From Streptomyces sp. ISL-96 (GTDB lineage Bacteria > Actinomycetota > Actinomycetes > Streptomycetales > Streptomycetaceae): a DNA stretch of 64,000 nt. A program made the translations under genes and the position numbers. Location of the stretch: NCBI RefSeq assembly GCF_018614035.1, contig NZ_JAGGPA010000017.1, forward strand, positions 62,001 to 126,000, written 5' to 3'. Position 1 is the stretch's first letter; each line of letters starts with the position of its first letter. The notes beneath the pieces are model-generated. The model had not been told where the DNA came from. It saw nothing but the letters and a program-made list of their open reading frames with translations, and searched no databases. Below, one piece after another: positions 17,524 to 26,644 of the stretch.

Positions 17524-17753
17524 GCGGGCACGGTAGCCCGCGCGCTCTCTACCCACCAGGTAAAGGGCAGGTCAAAACGTCCTAGGTAAGCCCGTCGGAC
17601 GAGCACCTGAACGCCCTAACCAGACTGCCAAGCAACGGAGTTATCTGGGTGTCGGTCACTCCCCGCGAGCGGCTGGTGACGGCTCGGTCCGCCCCTGAAG
17701 AGCCACAAGGGAGGGGTGGAGCGGGCGCCGAGACGACACGAAGGCTTCATCCC

Positions 17754-18200
17754 ATGCCGATTCTGAAGAAACCAGTTGAGGCGGTCCTCGCCAGCCATCC
17801 CACGTACAGCGAGATTTTTCCGTGTGAGCCGTCCACGGCCGAGACCGGACGCAAGCTCGTCCGGGGGGTTCTCGGGATGTGGCACCTCAACGACCTCGCC
17901 GACCGCGCCGAGCTGATCATCACGGAGTTGATCGCGAATGCCTCCAGGCACACCCCGTGCCCCGAGATCCGTCTCGTTGTCGGGCGGCCGAGCGCGACAC
18001 GGGTACGCGTCGGGATCGTGGACGAGGAGCCGTCACGTCTGCCGGCGCTGAGCCACGCGGGCGAGGAGGACGAGTCCGGCCGCGGGCTGCTCCTCATCGA
18101 TGCCGTGGCCGACCGCTGGGGCTGTGACCTTCAGAGCTCGGGCGGACGCCTGCGGGGCAAAGAGGTCTGGGCCGAACTCGGTACCGGGGGCGACGAGTGA
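17754..18200 (+). CDS. GHKL ATP-binding protein, RsbW/anti-sigma-like
   Basis: I choose ATG at 17754 (MPILKK), which has GAAGG 9 bases upstream; a GTG frame from 17649 has an atypical extension. The 148-residue protein is a single HATPase_c domain: N-box LIITELIANASRHT, G1-like VGIVDEEP, and G2 SGRGLLLIDAVADRWG. Stand-alone proteins of this kind are abundant in Streptomyces and act as serine kinases or anti-sigma-type regulators. It lies just upstream of the lanthipeptide precursor, with a 57-aa gene between them, and could control its expression. That link is inference. Confidence 0.8.
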   Translation: MPILKKPVEAVLASHPTYSEIFPCEPSTAETGRKLVRGVLGMWHLNDLADRAELIITELIANASRHTPCPEIRLVVGRPSATRVRVGIVDEEPSRLPALSHAGEEDESGRGLLLIDAVADRWGCDLQSSGGRLRGKEVWAELGTGGDE

Positions 18201-18330
18201 GAGCCCGGCTGCGGTGCCCTTGCCTCTTCTGGTTCCCGTCCGCCCGCCGTTTCAGCTCTGGGCCGGCGCCGCCAGATATCAGGCTGCCGGATCGCCCGTC
18301 TCGACCGGCTGGTGAAAGGGCCGTTCCTCG

Positions 18331-18504
18331 ATGGACTCGTCATGGATCACCGGTGACTGCTGGCTCGGTTGCGAGCGCACCGGAGTGCGGGTGATCTGGC
18401 TCGGCCCGGTGCAGTGGGACGGGCAGCACGCCCCCTTCTACGCATGTGAGCCGTGCCTTGATCGTCTCAAGGTTCAGGCCCTCACCCACCTCATGGAGCG
18501 TTGA
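18331..18504 (+). CDS. Small Cys-rich protein (57 aa)
   Basis: The ATG follows AAAGGG 9 bases upstream. The peptide has a CWLGC pair near the N-terminus and a CEPC pair near residue 39 (YACEPCLDRL), a spacing that suggests one structural zinc site, with WITGD and WLGP segments between. It is too long and lacks the leader expected of a lanthipeptide precursor. It lies between the ATPase gene and the FxLD precursor in the same direction. Small zinc-ribbon proteins like this are common around Streptomyces regulator and RiPP genes; the function is unknown. Confidence 0.6.
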   Translation: MDSSWITGDCWLGCERTGVRVIWLGPVQWDGQHAPFYACEPCLDRLKVQALTHLMER

Positions 18505-18712
18505 TCGGCCTCTGCTCGATCAGCCCCCTTGCACACAACTTCCTGGCGTGAGTGGGCGGTCCGGTCAGTACTTTCTGCGCGGGCCGCATCCCCTCGTGCC
18601 GGGCGGCCAGGAGCTGGTCCGAGGGCCAGCCGTCCGGCATCGCTCCTCTGGCGGCTCCTGGTGGGCATTCCAGCCCAGCTCAGCAACAACCAACGATGAA
18701 AAGGAGTGCAGC

Positions 18713-18892
18713 ATGACGCGCAGCACCGTAGTGCCCAGCCGTACCGAAGTACGCCCGCAGATTCCGGGTGCATCAGACGGCTTCGACCTGGATGTTTCGC
18801 TCGTGGAGATCGCTGATCCGGCAGGTCTGGTCAACCTGACCGACGACAACTGCGGTTCCACCTGCGGCGCCTGCACCACCAACGTCGCCTAA
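18713..18892 (+). CDS. FxLD-family lanthipeptide precursor (59 aa)
   Basis: The peptide of 59 residues has the family's defining leader motif FDLD (residues 24-27, within GFDLDVSLVEIAD) and a C-terminal core that starts near NLTDDN and holds three Cys and several Ser/Thr (CGSTCGACTTNVA). LanB would dehydrate Ser/Thr using glutamyl-tRNA, and LanC would add Cys thiols to form lanthionine or methyllanthionine rings. The DD-N just before the first Cys is a plausible target for the PIMT-like methyltransferase encoded downstream. AAGGAG lies 7 bases before the ATG. A hairpin follows 31 nt after the stop, then the lanB gene. Cleavage site and ring pattern cannot be read from sequence. Confidence 0.88.
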   Translation: MTRSTVVPSRTEVRPQIPGASDGFDLDVSLVEIADPAGLVNLTDDNCGSTCGACTTNVA

Positions 18893-18923
18893 CGCCTGAC
18901 CCGAACCCCAGGTCACCTTCGGT

Positions 18924-18957
18924 CTGGTGCCGTCGCGTCTCCGCGCGGCGGCACCAG
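18924..18957 (+). terminator. Attenuator-like hairpin between precursor and lanB
   Basis: CTGGTGCCG (18924-18932) pairs with CGGCACCAG (18949-18957), with further imperfect GC pairing inside. It lies 31 nt after the precursor stop and 31 nt before the lanB GTG. Such partial terminators let the precursor be made in excess over its modifying enzymes. Confidence 0.55.
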
Positions 18958-18988
18958 CCGCCCATCCCCTCGCCCATGGAGGTCATCG

Positions 18989-21900
18989 GTGGTTGCTCAG
19001 CCCACAGTGTTCCGCGCCGGTTCCACCGCTCTCGTGCGTGCCGTGGCCCGACGGTCTCTGTCGGTTCCTCCGTGCCCTGACCCGGATGACCACTCGCCCG
19101 ACGGCTCCTCTGCCTGCGTGACGTGGCTTCGCGAGGTCTGGGCGGACCAGGACATCGCCGAGGCCGTGGAGCACTCCAGCCCAGCCTTGGCCGTGCAGGT
19201 GCGGGCCGTGTATATGGCCGAGAATCCTCCCCATCGAGACGTACGGCGCGCGGCGCTGTCGGTAGCCCGCTACCTGTTGCGGGCCCAACACCGGGCGACA
19301 CCCTTCGGTCTGTTCGCCGGCGTGACCGCTGCGGCGTTCGGCCCCCAGGCACGTGCGGAGTGGGGCAAGGCTCACATGGCCGTGGGCCGCGCGGGGGCGG
19401 AGTGGCTTGCCGCTGTGGTCGAACGGCTGGAGTCCTGCCCGGAACTCCTCGACCGGCTGCCCGTCGTCGTCAACAACACCGTGACGAGCCGGGGAGACCG
19501 GCTCATCGTGCCGTTCCAACCCGATGCCAGTGACGACCGGGTGCGCGCTGTCGAGGCATCCCTGGCCCTGACAGAACCGGTGCGTGCGGTCCTCGCCGTG
19601 ACCCGGACGCCGATTCGCTGCGGAGCCCTCGTGGAAAAGCTCCGGGCGGAGTTCCCCGAGGCCGGTCCGGAGAAGGTGCGCTGTCTACTGGCGGAGCTGG
19701 TCCGGCGGCGCGTGCTGATCTCGAGCCTGCACGCGCCAAGCACCGAGACCGACGCCCTCGGGTATCTGCTCGACCAACTCGATGCGATCGACGTCGACAG
19801 CCTTGCGCCGGTAGCGGAGACAGCACGCGAGCTGCACGCGGTCCGGATGGGTTTGGAAGAGTGCGCCACGCGCGGCGGCCGGGACAGCACCGCGGCGCGC
19901 ATGCGGACCCTCGTGCCCGGCTTGCGTCGGCACCCTGTCGCGCTTGACCTGCGGTTGGATGCGCAGCTCGTCTTACCTGAGGAAGTGGCCCGGGAGATCG
20001 AGCGTGCTGCCTTCATCCTGACCCGGGTGAGCACCCGCCCGTACGGGACAGCCGCGTGGAACGCCTACCACCAGCGCTTCTACGAGCGGTACGGCATCGG
20101 CACGATGGTGCCGCTCGTGGAGGCCGTCGCGGACAGCGGGACCGGCTACCCCGACGGCTACCCGGGCAGTCCTGCCGTTCCGCGTCGGCCCCGCGTCTCC
20201 GCGCGGGACGACTCCCTCCTACGCCTGGCGCAGGGCGCCGCGCTCGACGGCTGTGACGAGGTCGTGCTCACTGACGAACAGATTGACCTCCTGGACGTGG
20301 GGCCCGATGAGCCACGACTGCCGCCGCATCTGGAGGTGGGGGTGCGCGTGCACGCCGCCAGCCTGGAGGACTTGCAGCGCGGACGATTCCGGCTAGAGGT
20401 CGTGAGCGTGTCGCGGGGGGCCGGCGTTTCGACAGGCCGGTTCCTCGGCGTACTGGCACCCTCCGAGCGTCAGACCCTGGCCGCACAGCTGGCCGACCTT
20501 CCGGCCGCGGACAGCAACACCGTGCCCGCCCAGCTCTCCTTCCCGCCGCTGCTCCCGGAGAGCGCTCACGTCACCCGCGCCCCGCAGGTCCTGCCTACCT
20601 TGATCAGTCTCCAAGAGCACCGCGCACCGAAGGACACCGTTCTCACCCCGGGCTGCTTGGCCGTGGGGTGCGACGGCCGCCGCATATTCCTGGCCGCTCC
20701 GGAACGGGGGCGCCGAGTCGAGGCCGTCGGCATGAACGCGCTGAACCTGCACACGCACACTCCGCCGTTGGCGCGGTTCCTCGCCGAGCTGTCGCGCGCC
20801 CAGTGCGCGCAGGTCACCGTCTTCGACTGGGGCGTCGCAGCGGCGATGCCGTTCCTGCCGCGCCTGCGGTACGGGCGTACTGTGCTGGCACCCGCACGCT
20901 GGCGGCTGGAGGCGGCCGAACTACCGGGTCGTGCTCGCTCTCGGGGTGAGTGGGACACCGCGCTCGCCGCATGGCGGGCACAACGGGGATTGCCTCGCCG
21001 CGTGTTCCTCGTAGAGGACGACCGGCGTCTCTTCCTCGACCTGGACGAAGCCGGCCACCGGACGCTCCTGCTCCGACACCTCGACCGCTCGCACCAGGCC
21101 GTGCTCATTGAGGCCCCGGAACCAGAAACGTACGGTTGGTGCGGCGGGCGAGCCCACGAGATCGTAGTGCCACTCAAAGCGTCCCGATCGCCGTCCTGGC
21201 CGCCCCTGCCCGTTCCCACTCAGGCTCGCGCCCTCTCGGCGGCCCAGCTGCAGACTCCCGCCGCTTCATCGGTGCTGCTCGCCGCCTTGTATGGAGACCC
21301 TCGCCGTCAGGACGCCCTGCTTTCCCAGCACCTCCCCGGACTCCTCGAACGCCTGGGCAACCCGCCGTGGTGGTTCATCCGCTTCCGCGACCCGGACCAG
21401 CACCTCCGCGTACGCATCGCCCTTCCCGACCGCGGAACCTTCGCTCAGACGGCTCGCACCGTGAGCGAGTGGGCCGACGACCTGCGCAACGTAGGGCTGC
21501 TGGCAGATCTGCGTTACCCCACCTCTTATCGGGAAATGGGTCGTTGGGGCTCCGGCGCCGCTTGGGAGGCTGCCGAGGAGGTGTTCCGGGCAGACTCGCG
21601 CAGCGTCCTGGGCCAGCTCGCAGAGCCGCAGAGACCGGCGCAACGAGCGCTGGTGGCGGCCCACACCGTTGCCATCGTCTCCGCGTTCCTCGGCAGCACC
21701 GAGGCCGCGATGCGCTGGCTTGCCGACCACGTCTCGCCCACAGCGCCCGTGTCCGTCCCCCGCCCGCAATTCAGCGAGGCCGTACGGCTCGCGAACCCAG
21801 CCGACGACTGGGCCGCACTGCGCGAGGTCCAGGGCGGAGACGCCATCGTGTCGGGTTGGGCAGAGCGCGATGCGGCACTCGCCGCGTACCGGTTGCACCT

Positions 21901-22072
21901 TCCCGGCCCGGACACCCAGGGCATCGCCGTCGATGACGTCCTGACCTCCCTTCTGCACGTCCACTTCGTGCGGCACGTCGCGGTGAACTTCCCGGAGGAA
22001 GAGGTGTGCCTCTACCTGGCGCGCGCTGCTGCTCTGGCGTGGACTGCCCGCACCACCGGGAGGCCGGCGTGA
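18989..22072 (+). CDS. Lantibiotic dehydratase LanB (full-length, with SpaB-type C-terminal domain)
   Basis: The 1027-residue protein starts at GTG with GGAGG 7 bases upstream. The N-terminal part has the Lant_dehydr_N pattern (RYLLRAQHRATPFGLFAGV near residue 100; LTRVSTRPYGTAAWNAYHQRFYERYG split across residues 335-360), the glutamylation domain of tRNA-dependent dehydratases. The C-terminal part from about residue 750 is the elimination/SpaB_C domain (WWFIRFRDPDQHLRVRI near residue 795, then YPTSYREMGRWG). It would glutamylate Ser/Thr in the core peptide and eliminate glutamate to give dehydroalanine or dehydrobutyrine. The lanC GTG overlaps its stop. Being a single full-length LanB, it differs from the split dehydratases of thiopeptide clusters. 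Confidence 0.9.
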   Translation: MVAQPTVFRAGSTALVRAVARRSLSVPPCPDPDDHSPDGSSACVTWLREVWADQDIAEAVEHSSPALAVQVRAVYMAENPPHRDVRRAALSVARYLLRAQHRATPFGLFAGVTAAAFGPQARAEWGKAHMAVGRAGAEWLAAVVERLESCPELLDRLPVVVNNTVTSRGDRLIVPFQPDASDDRVRAVEASLALTEPVRAVLAVTRTPIRCGALVEKLRAEFPEAGPEKVRCLLAELVRRRVLISSLHAPSTETDALGYLLDQLDAIDVDSLAPVAETARELHAVRMGLEECATRGGRDSTAARMRTLVPGLRRHPVALDLRLDAQLVLPEEVAREIERAAFILTRVSTRPYGTAAWNAYHQRFYERYGIGTMVPLVEAVADSGTGYPDGYPGSPAVPRRPRVSARDDSLLRLAQGAALDGCDEVVLTDEQIDLLDVGPDEPRLPPHLEVGVRVHAASLEDLQRGRFRLEVVSVSRGAGVSTGRFLGVLAPSERQTLAAQLADLPAADSNTVPAQLSFPPLLPESAHVTRAPQVLPTLISLQEHRAPKDTVLTPGCLAVGCDGRRIFLAAPERGRRVEAVGMNALNLHTHTPPLARFLAELSRAQCAQVTVFDWGVAAAMPFLPRLRYGRTVLAPARWRLEAAELPGRARSRGEWDTALAAWRAQRGLPRRVFLVEDDRRLFLDLDEAGHRTLLLRHLDRSHQAVLIEAPEPETYGWCGGRAHEIVVPLKASRSPSWPPLPVPTQARALSAAQLQTPAASSVLLAALYGDPRRQDALLSQHLPGLLERLGNPPWWFIRFRDPDQHLRVRIALPDRGTFAQTARTVSEWADDLRNVGLLADLRYPTSYREMGRWGSGAAWEAAEEVFRADSRSVLGQLAEPQRPAQRALVAAHTVAIVSAFLGSTEAAMRWLADHVSPTAPVSVPRPQFSEAVRLANPADDWAALREVQGGDAIVSGWAERDAALAAYRLHLPGPDTQGIAVDDVLTSLLHVHFVRHVAVNFPEEEVCLYLARAAALAWTARTTGRPA

Positions 22073-23334
22073 CCGTGCCCCCGGTGCTCGGCCTGGTCGA
22101 TGCCGTTGCTGCGCGGCTCGCCGACCCCGGCAGGGCGCCTTCCGTCCTCCAGGCACATCGGCAACATCTCGCCTATGGCCCGCCCGGAATCGCGCTTCTC
22201 CACATCGAACGGGCGGCAAATGGCCTCGGACCGTGGCAGCATGCGCACGGCTGGCTCGCTGCCGCGTCTCACGGGTCCCTCACGAGCGGACCCGGCAGCC
22301 ACCCCTTCTACGGGATGCCCGCCTTCGCCCACGCCCTTGCCTGCGCCGCCGACCATCTTCCTGGCTCTTACCAGCGCGCCTTGAACGCGATGGACCGGCA
22401 GATCGAGACCGACGTCAGACGCCGTCTCGACGCCGCGCATCGCCGCATCGATGCCGGATGCCTGCCGCAGCTCGCCGAGTTCGACACCATCCGGGGCCTG
22501 ACCGGATACGGTGCCTACCTTCTACGCCGGAACTCAGGCAGCCCTATGGTGCGCGCCGTCCTCGACTACTGCGTACGCCTTACCGAACCGATCAGGCACT
22601 CCGGCGAGGACCTTCCGGGTTGGTGGACGGCAAACGGGCCCTCGGGCAGCCCGGACGAACGATTTCCCGGTGGGCACGCCAACACCGGCATGGCCCACGG
22701 CATCGCCGGAGTGCTCGCGCTTCTGGCCCTCGCCGCCCGGAAGAGCACCGTTACGGACGGGCACCTCAGAGCGCTGCGCGCCATCCTGGCCTGGCTCGAC
22801 CGCTGGCAGGAGGAGACGGACCGAGGACCGGCCTGGCCGTACTGGGCCACTCGGAGCGAGCTACGCACCGGTCGCCGCGCCGCATCCAAGCTCCGGCGGC
22901 CGTCATGGTGTTACGGCACCTCCGGCCTTGCCCGCGCTCAGCAACTTGCCGCGCTCGCCATCGGAGACACCGAACGCCAGATCACGGCGGAGAACGCGCT
23001 CGCCGCCGCCCTCAGCGACCCGGACCAGCTCGGAGCCACGACGGACAACGGCCTCTGCCACGGTTTCGCCGGCCTCACCCACATCGCCGTCCGCACGGCC
23101 GAGGACGCCCATCCCTCGACCGTCGGTCGACTCCGAGCCGCGATCCCGGGGCTTTTGACCGCGATCTGCTCGGTGGACAACGACCTCGAACGCGCGGCCA
23201 CGGCACTCGTCAGCGGCACCGGAGCGGGGCCCGGCCTGCTCGACGGAGCCGCCGGCACAGCCCTGGCTCTTCTCGCTGCCGATACCGCCGCACCGCCCCA
23301 GTCCGCCTGGGATTCCTGCCTGCTCATCGCCTGA
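22069..23334 (+). CDS. Lanthionine cyclase LanC
   Basis: The GTG start overlaps the lanB stop (GTGA), giving 421 residues. The LanC alpha-toroid signatures are present: GHANTGMAHGIAGVLALL near residue 210, WCYGTSGLA with zinc-ligand Cys near 281, and CHGFAGLTHIA with the Cys-His zinc ligands near 329-330. The enzyme activates Cys thiols on zinc for addition to dehydroamino acids, forming the rings of the FxLD peptide. It acts in the cytoplasm, together with LanB and the methyltransferase encoded next. Confidence 0.9.
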   Translation: MTVPPVLGLVDAVAARLADPGRAPSVLQAHRQHLAYGPPGIALLHIERAANGLGPWQHAHGWLAAASHGSLTSGPGSHPFYGMPAFAHALACAADHLPGSYQRALNAMDRQIETDVRRRLDAAHRRIDAGCLPQLAEFDTIRGLTGYGAYLLRRNSGSPMVRAVLDYCVRLTEPIRHSGEDLPGWWTANGPSGSPDERFPGGHANTGMAHGIAGVLALLALAARKSTVTDGHLRALRAILAWLDRWQEETDRGPAWPYWATRSELRTGRRAASKLRRPSWCYGTSGLARAQQLAALAIGDTERQITAENALAAALSDPDQLGATTDNGLCHGFAGLTHIAVRTAEDAHPSTVGRLRAAIPGLLTAICSVDNDLERAATALVSGTGAGPGLLDGAAGTALALLAADTAAPPQSAWDSCLLIA

Positions 23335-23355
23335 TTCACCGACCGAAGGACTTTG

Positions 23356-25437
23356 ATGCCCCCCGACCGCTGGCACCAGCACAACATCACCTTCATCGAC
23401 CGCGAGAGCGCCCTGCACGCCATCAACGAACGCGTCGGGCCCGCCCTGATCGCAGCCGAGACCGCGGGGCAGCTCACCGGCTGGTGGTTCATGAACAAAC
23501 AGCCCTGGCCGCTGCGGTACCTCGCAGACGAGCCCTCCTCGATCATTGAGTCGCTGCTGAGCGATCTTGTGGGCGACGGGACGGTCGTGTCGTGGCTGCC
23601 CTGTGTCTACGAGCCCGAGTCCGACGCGTTTGGCGGCCCGGATGCCATGGACGCCGCCCACGAACTGTTCCACAGCGACTCCCGCCACCTCCTCACCTAC
23701 CAGCCGGGCCCGGACCACCTGGGGCGCAAGGAGACTGCGGTCCTGCTGGCGAGCGCCATGATGCGCGGCGCCGGACTCGACTGGTTCGAGCAGGGTGACG
23801 TATGGGCGAAGGTCGCCGCCCTCCGGCCGGTCACCAGCGCTCTGTCACCCGTACGAGTTGACGAACTGACTCCGTTCGTGCGGAAGCTCATGAGCGCTGA
23901 TGCTTACGGCCTGTCCCTCCGGGACGGCCCGCTCCACGGGCACGGGGCGTGGGTGACCGCTTTCGAGCGGACGGGGGCCACACTCGTCGGCCTCGCGAAA
24001 CGGGGCGCTCTCACACGCGGCCTGCGAGCCGTCATCGCCCACCACATCATCTTCCACGCCAACCGCGCCGGTCTCCTCCGGGACGACCAGAGCGCTCTGT
24101 CCAACATTGCACGAGAGGCAGTCATGGGAACGAGTGACCACACCGCGTCGCCGACCGAGTCAACGACCAACGCCGATAGCGTGAAAGGGGTGAAAACCGA
24201 CACGATGACCACCCCGACGTCCGATGCCGAGCGCCTCCGTAACGCACTGGTGGACCAGCTCCGCGCTGAGGGAAGCGCCCGCACTCCCGCCGTGGAGACC
24301 GCGTTGCGGACCGTGCCCCGTCATGTGTTCGTGCCCGATGTGCCGCTCGAAGACGCATACGCCAACGCGCCGGTGCACATCAAGTACGACACCGACGGCA
24401 GCTCGATCTCCTGCGCCTCCCAGCCGGGCGTGGTCGCCCTCATGCTGGACCAGCTCGACGCCCGGGAGGGCGAGCGCGTCCTCGAACTGGGCGCAGGCAC
24501 CGGTTACAACGCCGGTCTGCTCGCCCATCTGGTCGGTGAGGGCGGGCACGTCACCACGCTCGATGTCGACGACGACCTCGTGGAGGGCGCCCGCGCGCAT
24601 CTGTCCGCCGCCGGAACCACCAACGTGGAGGCGGTGACCCGAGACGGGGCCCTCGGCTACGCGGAAGGTGCGCCGTACGACCGAATCATCGCCACCGTGG
24701 GCGCGCACGGTGTGCCACATGCCTGGTTGCAGCAGCTTGCTCCCGGGGGCCGGCTCCTCGTCCCGCAGCGCCTTAAGGGCACGGTGTCCCGGTCCATCGC
24801 TTATGAGCAGCGCGATGGCCGGTGGATGTCCCTCGGTAGCGAGATGAACACCTTCATGCCGCTCAGGCGGGGCATCGCCGACGACGACCGCCGAGTCATC
24901 CCGCTCAGTGCGGACGGAACCGTACGGCTCCAGGCCCCCGCCGGGCAGAAGATCGACGCCGAGGCCCTCGCTGGCGTCCTGCACGAGCCGCGCACGGAGC
25001 AGTGGACGGGCATGACGGTCCGCGCCATGGAGTCGCCGGAGTGGATGGAACTGTTCCTCACCTGCTCCCTTCCCTCCGGCCTGATCCGGATGCTGTTCCC
25101 GCAAGCCGCCAAGGGCACTCTGCTCACCGAGGACCCCTACCCCTCCTCGACCGCAGCCGTCGACAAGGGCGCCGTCACCTACCTCGCCCGGCGTCTGTCG
25201 GAGAAGAAGACTCCCGAGGGCGGCAAGCTGTGGGAGTTCGGGGTCATCGGCCACGGTCCCGGCAGCGATGAACTGGCAGCAAAGGTCGCCGCAGCCATCC
25301 GCGTGTGGGACCTGGAGTACCGGGGCCGCGAGGCCACGTTCGAGATCCAGCCCCTCGACGCCCCCGCGATCGAGCAGCGAGCTGGCCTCTTCGCGCTCGA
25401 CACCCCGCTGAACCGCATCGTCGTCGACTGGCGGTGA
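23356..25437 (+). CDS. Thiopeptide-type (SpaB_C-like) domain fused to FxLD-system PIMT-like methyltransferase
   Basis: The 693-residue protein starts at ATG with AAGGA 6 bases upstream. Residues 1 to about 260 form a thiopeptide-type bacteriocin biosynthesis domain (WHQHNITFIDRESALHAIN at the start, LTGWWFMNKQPWPLRYL near residue 40). After a short Thr-rich linker, residues 290-693 form a protein-isoaspartate-methyltransferase-like enzyme: TALRTVPRHVFVP, the SAM loop ELGAGTGYNAGLLAHLVGEG near 377, and VGAHGVPHAWLQQLAPGG. This matches the FxLD-system methyltransferase. Related PIMT-like enzymes of lanthipeptide clusters methylate a core Asp, leading through a succinimide to isoaspartate. Here the second SpaB_C-like domain may bind the peptide, since LanB already carries its own. 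Confidence 0.85.
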   Translation: MPPDRWHQHNITFIDRESALHAINERVGPALIAAETAGQLTGWWFMNKQPWPLRYLADEPSSIIESLLSDLVGDGTVVSWLPCVYEPESDAFGGPDAMDAAHELFHSDSRHLLTYQPGPDHLGRKETAVLLASAMMRGAGLDWFEQGDVWAKVAALRPVTSALSPVRVDELTPFVRKLMSADAYGLSLRDGPLHGHGAWVTAFERTGATLVGLAKRGALTRGLRAVIAHHIIFHANRAGLLRDDQSALSNIAREAVMGTSDHTASPTESTTNADSVKGVKTDTMTTPTSDAERLRNALVDQLRAEGSARTPAVETALRTVPRHVFVPDVPLEDAYANAPVHIKYDTDGSSISCASQPGVVALMLDQLDAREGERVLELGAGTGYNAGLLAHLVGEGGHVTTLDVDDDLVEGARAHLSAAGTTNVEAVTRDGALGYAEGAPYDRIIATVGAHGVPHAWLQQLAPGGRLLVPQRLKGTVSRSIAYEQRDGRWMSLGSEMNTFMPLRRGIADDDRRVIPLSADGTVRLQAPAGQKIDAEALAGVLHEPRTEQWTGMTVRAMESPEWMELFLTCSLPSGLIRMLFPQAAKGTLLTEDPYPSSTAAVDKGAVTYLARRLSEKKTPEGGKLWEFGVIGHGPGSDELAAKVAAAIRVWDLEYRGREATFEIQPLDAPAIEQRAGLFALDTPLNRIVVDWR

Positions 25438-25453
25438 CACCCAACGCGTAGTG

Positions 25454-25490
25454 GACGGTGGCCGCCAGCATGTAACCGGCGGCCACCGTC
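25454..25490 (+). terminator. Hairpin terminator after the lanthipeptide enzymes
   Basis: A perfect 13-bp inverted repeat (GACGGTGGCCGCC, arms 25454-25466 and 25478-25490) with an 11-nt loop lies 16 nt after the methyltransferase stop. The next gene has its own strong ribosome-binding site. Confidence 0.75.
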
Positions 25491-25525
25491 GCCTTACCCG
25501 TCCTCACGCACACCCGGGGGAGTCC

Positions 25526-26644
25526 ATGGACCCGCACGGAACCACAGCTCAGCGCTTTCCGCTCGTCGCCCGATTCCGGCCCGCTTGCCTCCCCCTGCCG
25601 AAGCGCGTGCGCGCGCTCGTCGACCTGGCCGACACCGCGATGGCGGAGACCGATCAGGGGGTGGCGTCCTCCGTCTACAACCAGGCCGCGCTCATTGCCT
25701 CCGATCTCGGCCTTCCCGACCTCGCGCGCGAGATGTGCCACGAGCACGCTGCCGCCTATCTCCATGCCTGCCCCCTTCCCGCCATGAGCGCGATTCGCGG
25801 CTTGGAGCCCGTCGTCAATCTCGCCCGCCTCCAGATCCGTGGCGGCCACGCCGATGTGGGTCGTCAGCGGCTGCTCGACCTGTACGCGGCTGTCGGGGCG
25901 GGCACACCAGCCAGGTTCGAAGGCGTTGCGATCCCGGCGGACCTCAGCGCCACAGACAAGGACCGCTACGAGGTCGTCGCGTGGCTGTGGCGCGTGCTTC
26001 TCGCGGACGGCACGCGCGCTCTTACTACCGGGGGGCGCTGGTCCGAGGCCCTGGCGCACATTGAGACCCATCGAGGCGTGGGCAGGCGAATGCTCGACGG
26101 ACGCCAAGTAGCGGTACTCGCCTCGCTTGCTGCGGGAGATACGACACACGCCTCGGCACTCCTCGCCGACACGATGCCCGGCGAGCCGTGGGAGCAGACC
26201 GTCACGGCATGCCTGACTGCCCTGTGGCGCCGCGACGCGGGACAACCAGTCGACGGTCGCCTGGCGGACATGGCAGCCACCTACCTTGAGCGGGAGGCCG
26301 AGCCGGGGATGACCGTCTTCGACATCCGGCTGGGCCTGACCGTCCTCGACGTTGTCGGGTCCGCCGATCTTCCCGCCGCGCACCGCATCGTCGAGGACTT
26401 GCACCGGAGGGCGACGGAGGCCGAGGACGGCTACGCGGCCCGTGAAAACTTGGCGAACTCTCTGTTCATCGGGCTCGCTACGAACCGGCAAGAGCAGGAC
26501 TGCCGTGCTCTGGTGCGAGCTTGCGCCCTCGGGGCAGAGACCCTCCCGGACCAGATGCAAGGAGTGCTGTCGGCGGCTCTGCGCGCCGCCGACAGCGTCA
26601 TCCGGAAGAGTCTCGCGCCATCAACGCCGGTGCCCCCGCGATGA
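25526..26644 (+). CDS. Helical-repeat protein associated with the FxLD cluster
   Basis: I choose ATG at 25526, which has GGGGGAG 3 bases upstream, giving 372 residues. The chain is almost all helical with TPR-like pairs (VYNQAALIASDLGLPDLAREM near residue 55, LARLQIRGGHADVGRQRLLDL near 105, ALAHIETHRGVGRRML near 180). There is no catalytic motif and no membrane segment. Proteins of this type recur downstream of FxLD methyltransferases and related Streptomyces clusters; whether they act in regulation, maturation or immunity is unknown. Its last 24 nt overlap the convergent relaxase gene. Confidence 0.65.
   Translation: MDPHGTTAQRFPLVARFRPACLPLPKRVRALVDLADTAMAETDQGVASSVYNQAALIASDLGLPDLAREMCHEHAAAYLHACPLPAMSAIRGLEPVVNLARLQIRGGHADVGRQRLLDLYAAVGAGTPARFEGVAIPADLSATDKDRYEVVAWLWRVLLADGTRALTTGGRWSEALAHIETHRGVGRRMLDGRQVAVLASLAAGDTTHASALLADTMPGEPWEQTVTACLTALWRRDAGQPVDGRLADMAATYLEREAEPGMTVFDIRLGLTVLDVVGSADLPAAHRIVEDLHRRATEAEDGYAARENLANSLFIGLATNRQEQDCRALVRACALGAETLPDQMQGVLSAALRAADSVIRKSLAPSTPVPPR

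Noticed and set aside
18197..18394. A 65-codon GTG frame after the GHKL ATPase gene
   Set aside because: It overlaps the better-supported 57-aa Cys-rich gene, is Arg/Pro-rich, and lacks a ribosome-binding site.
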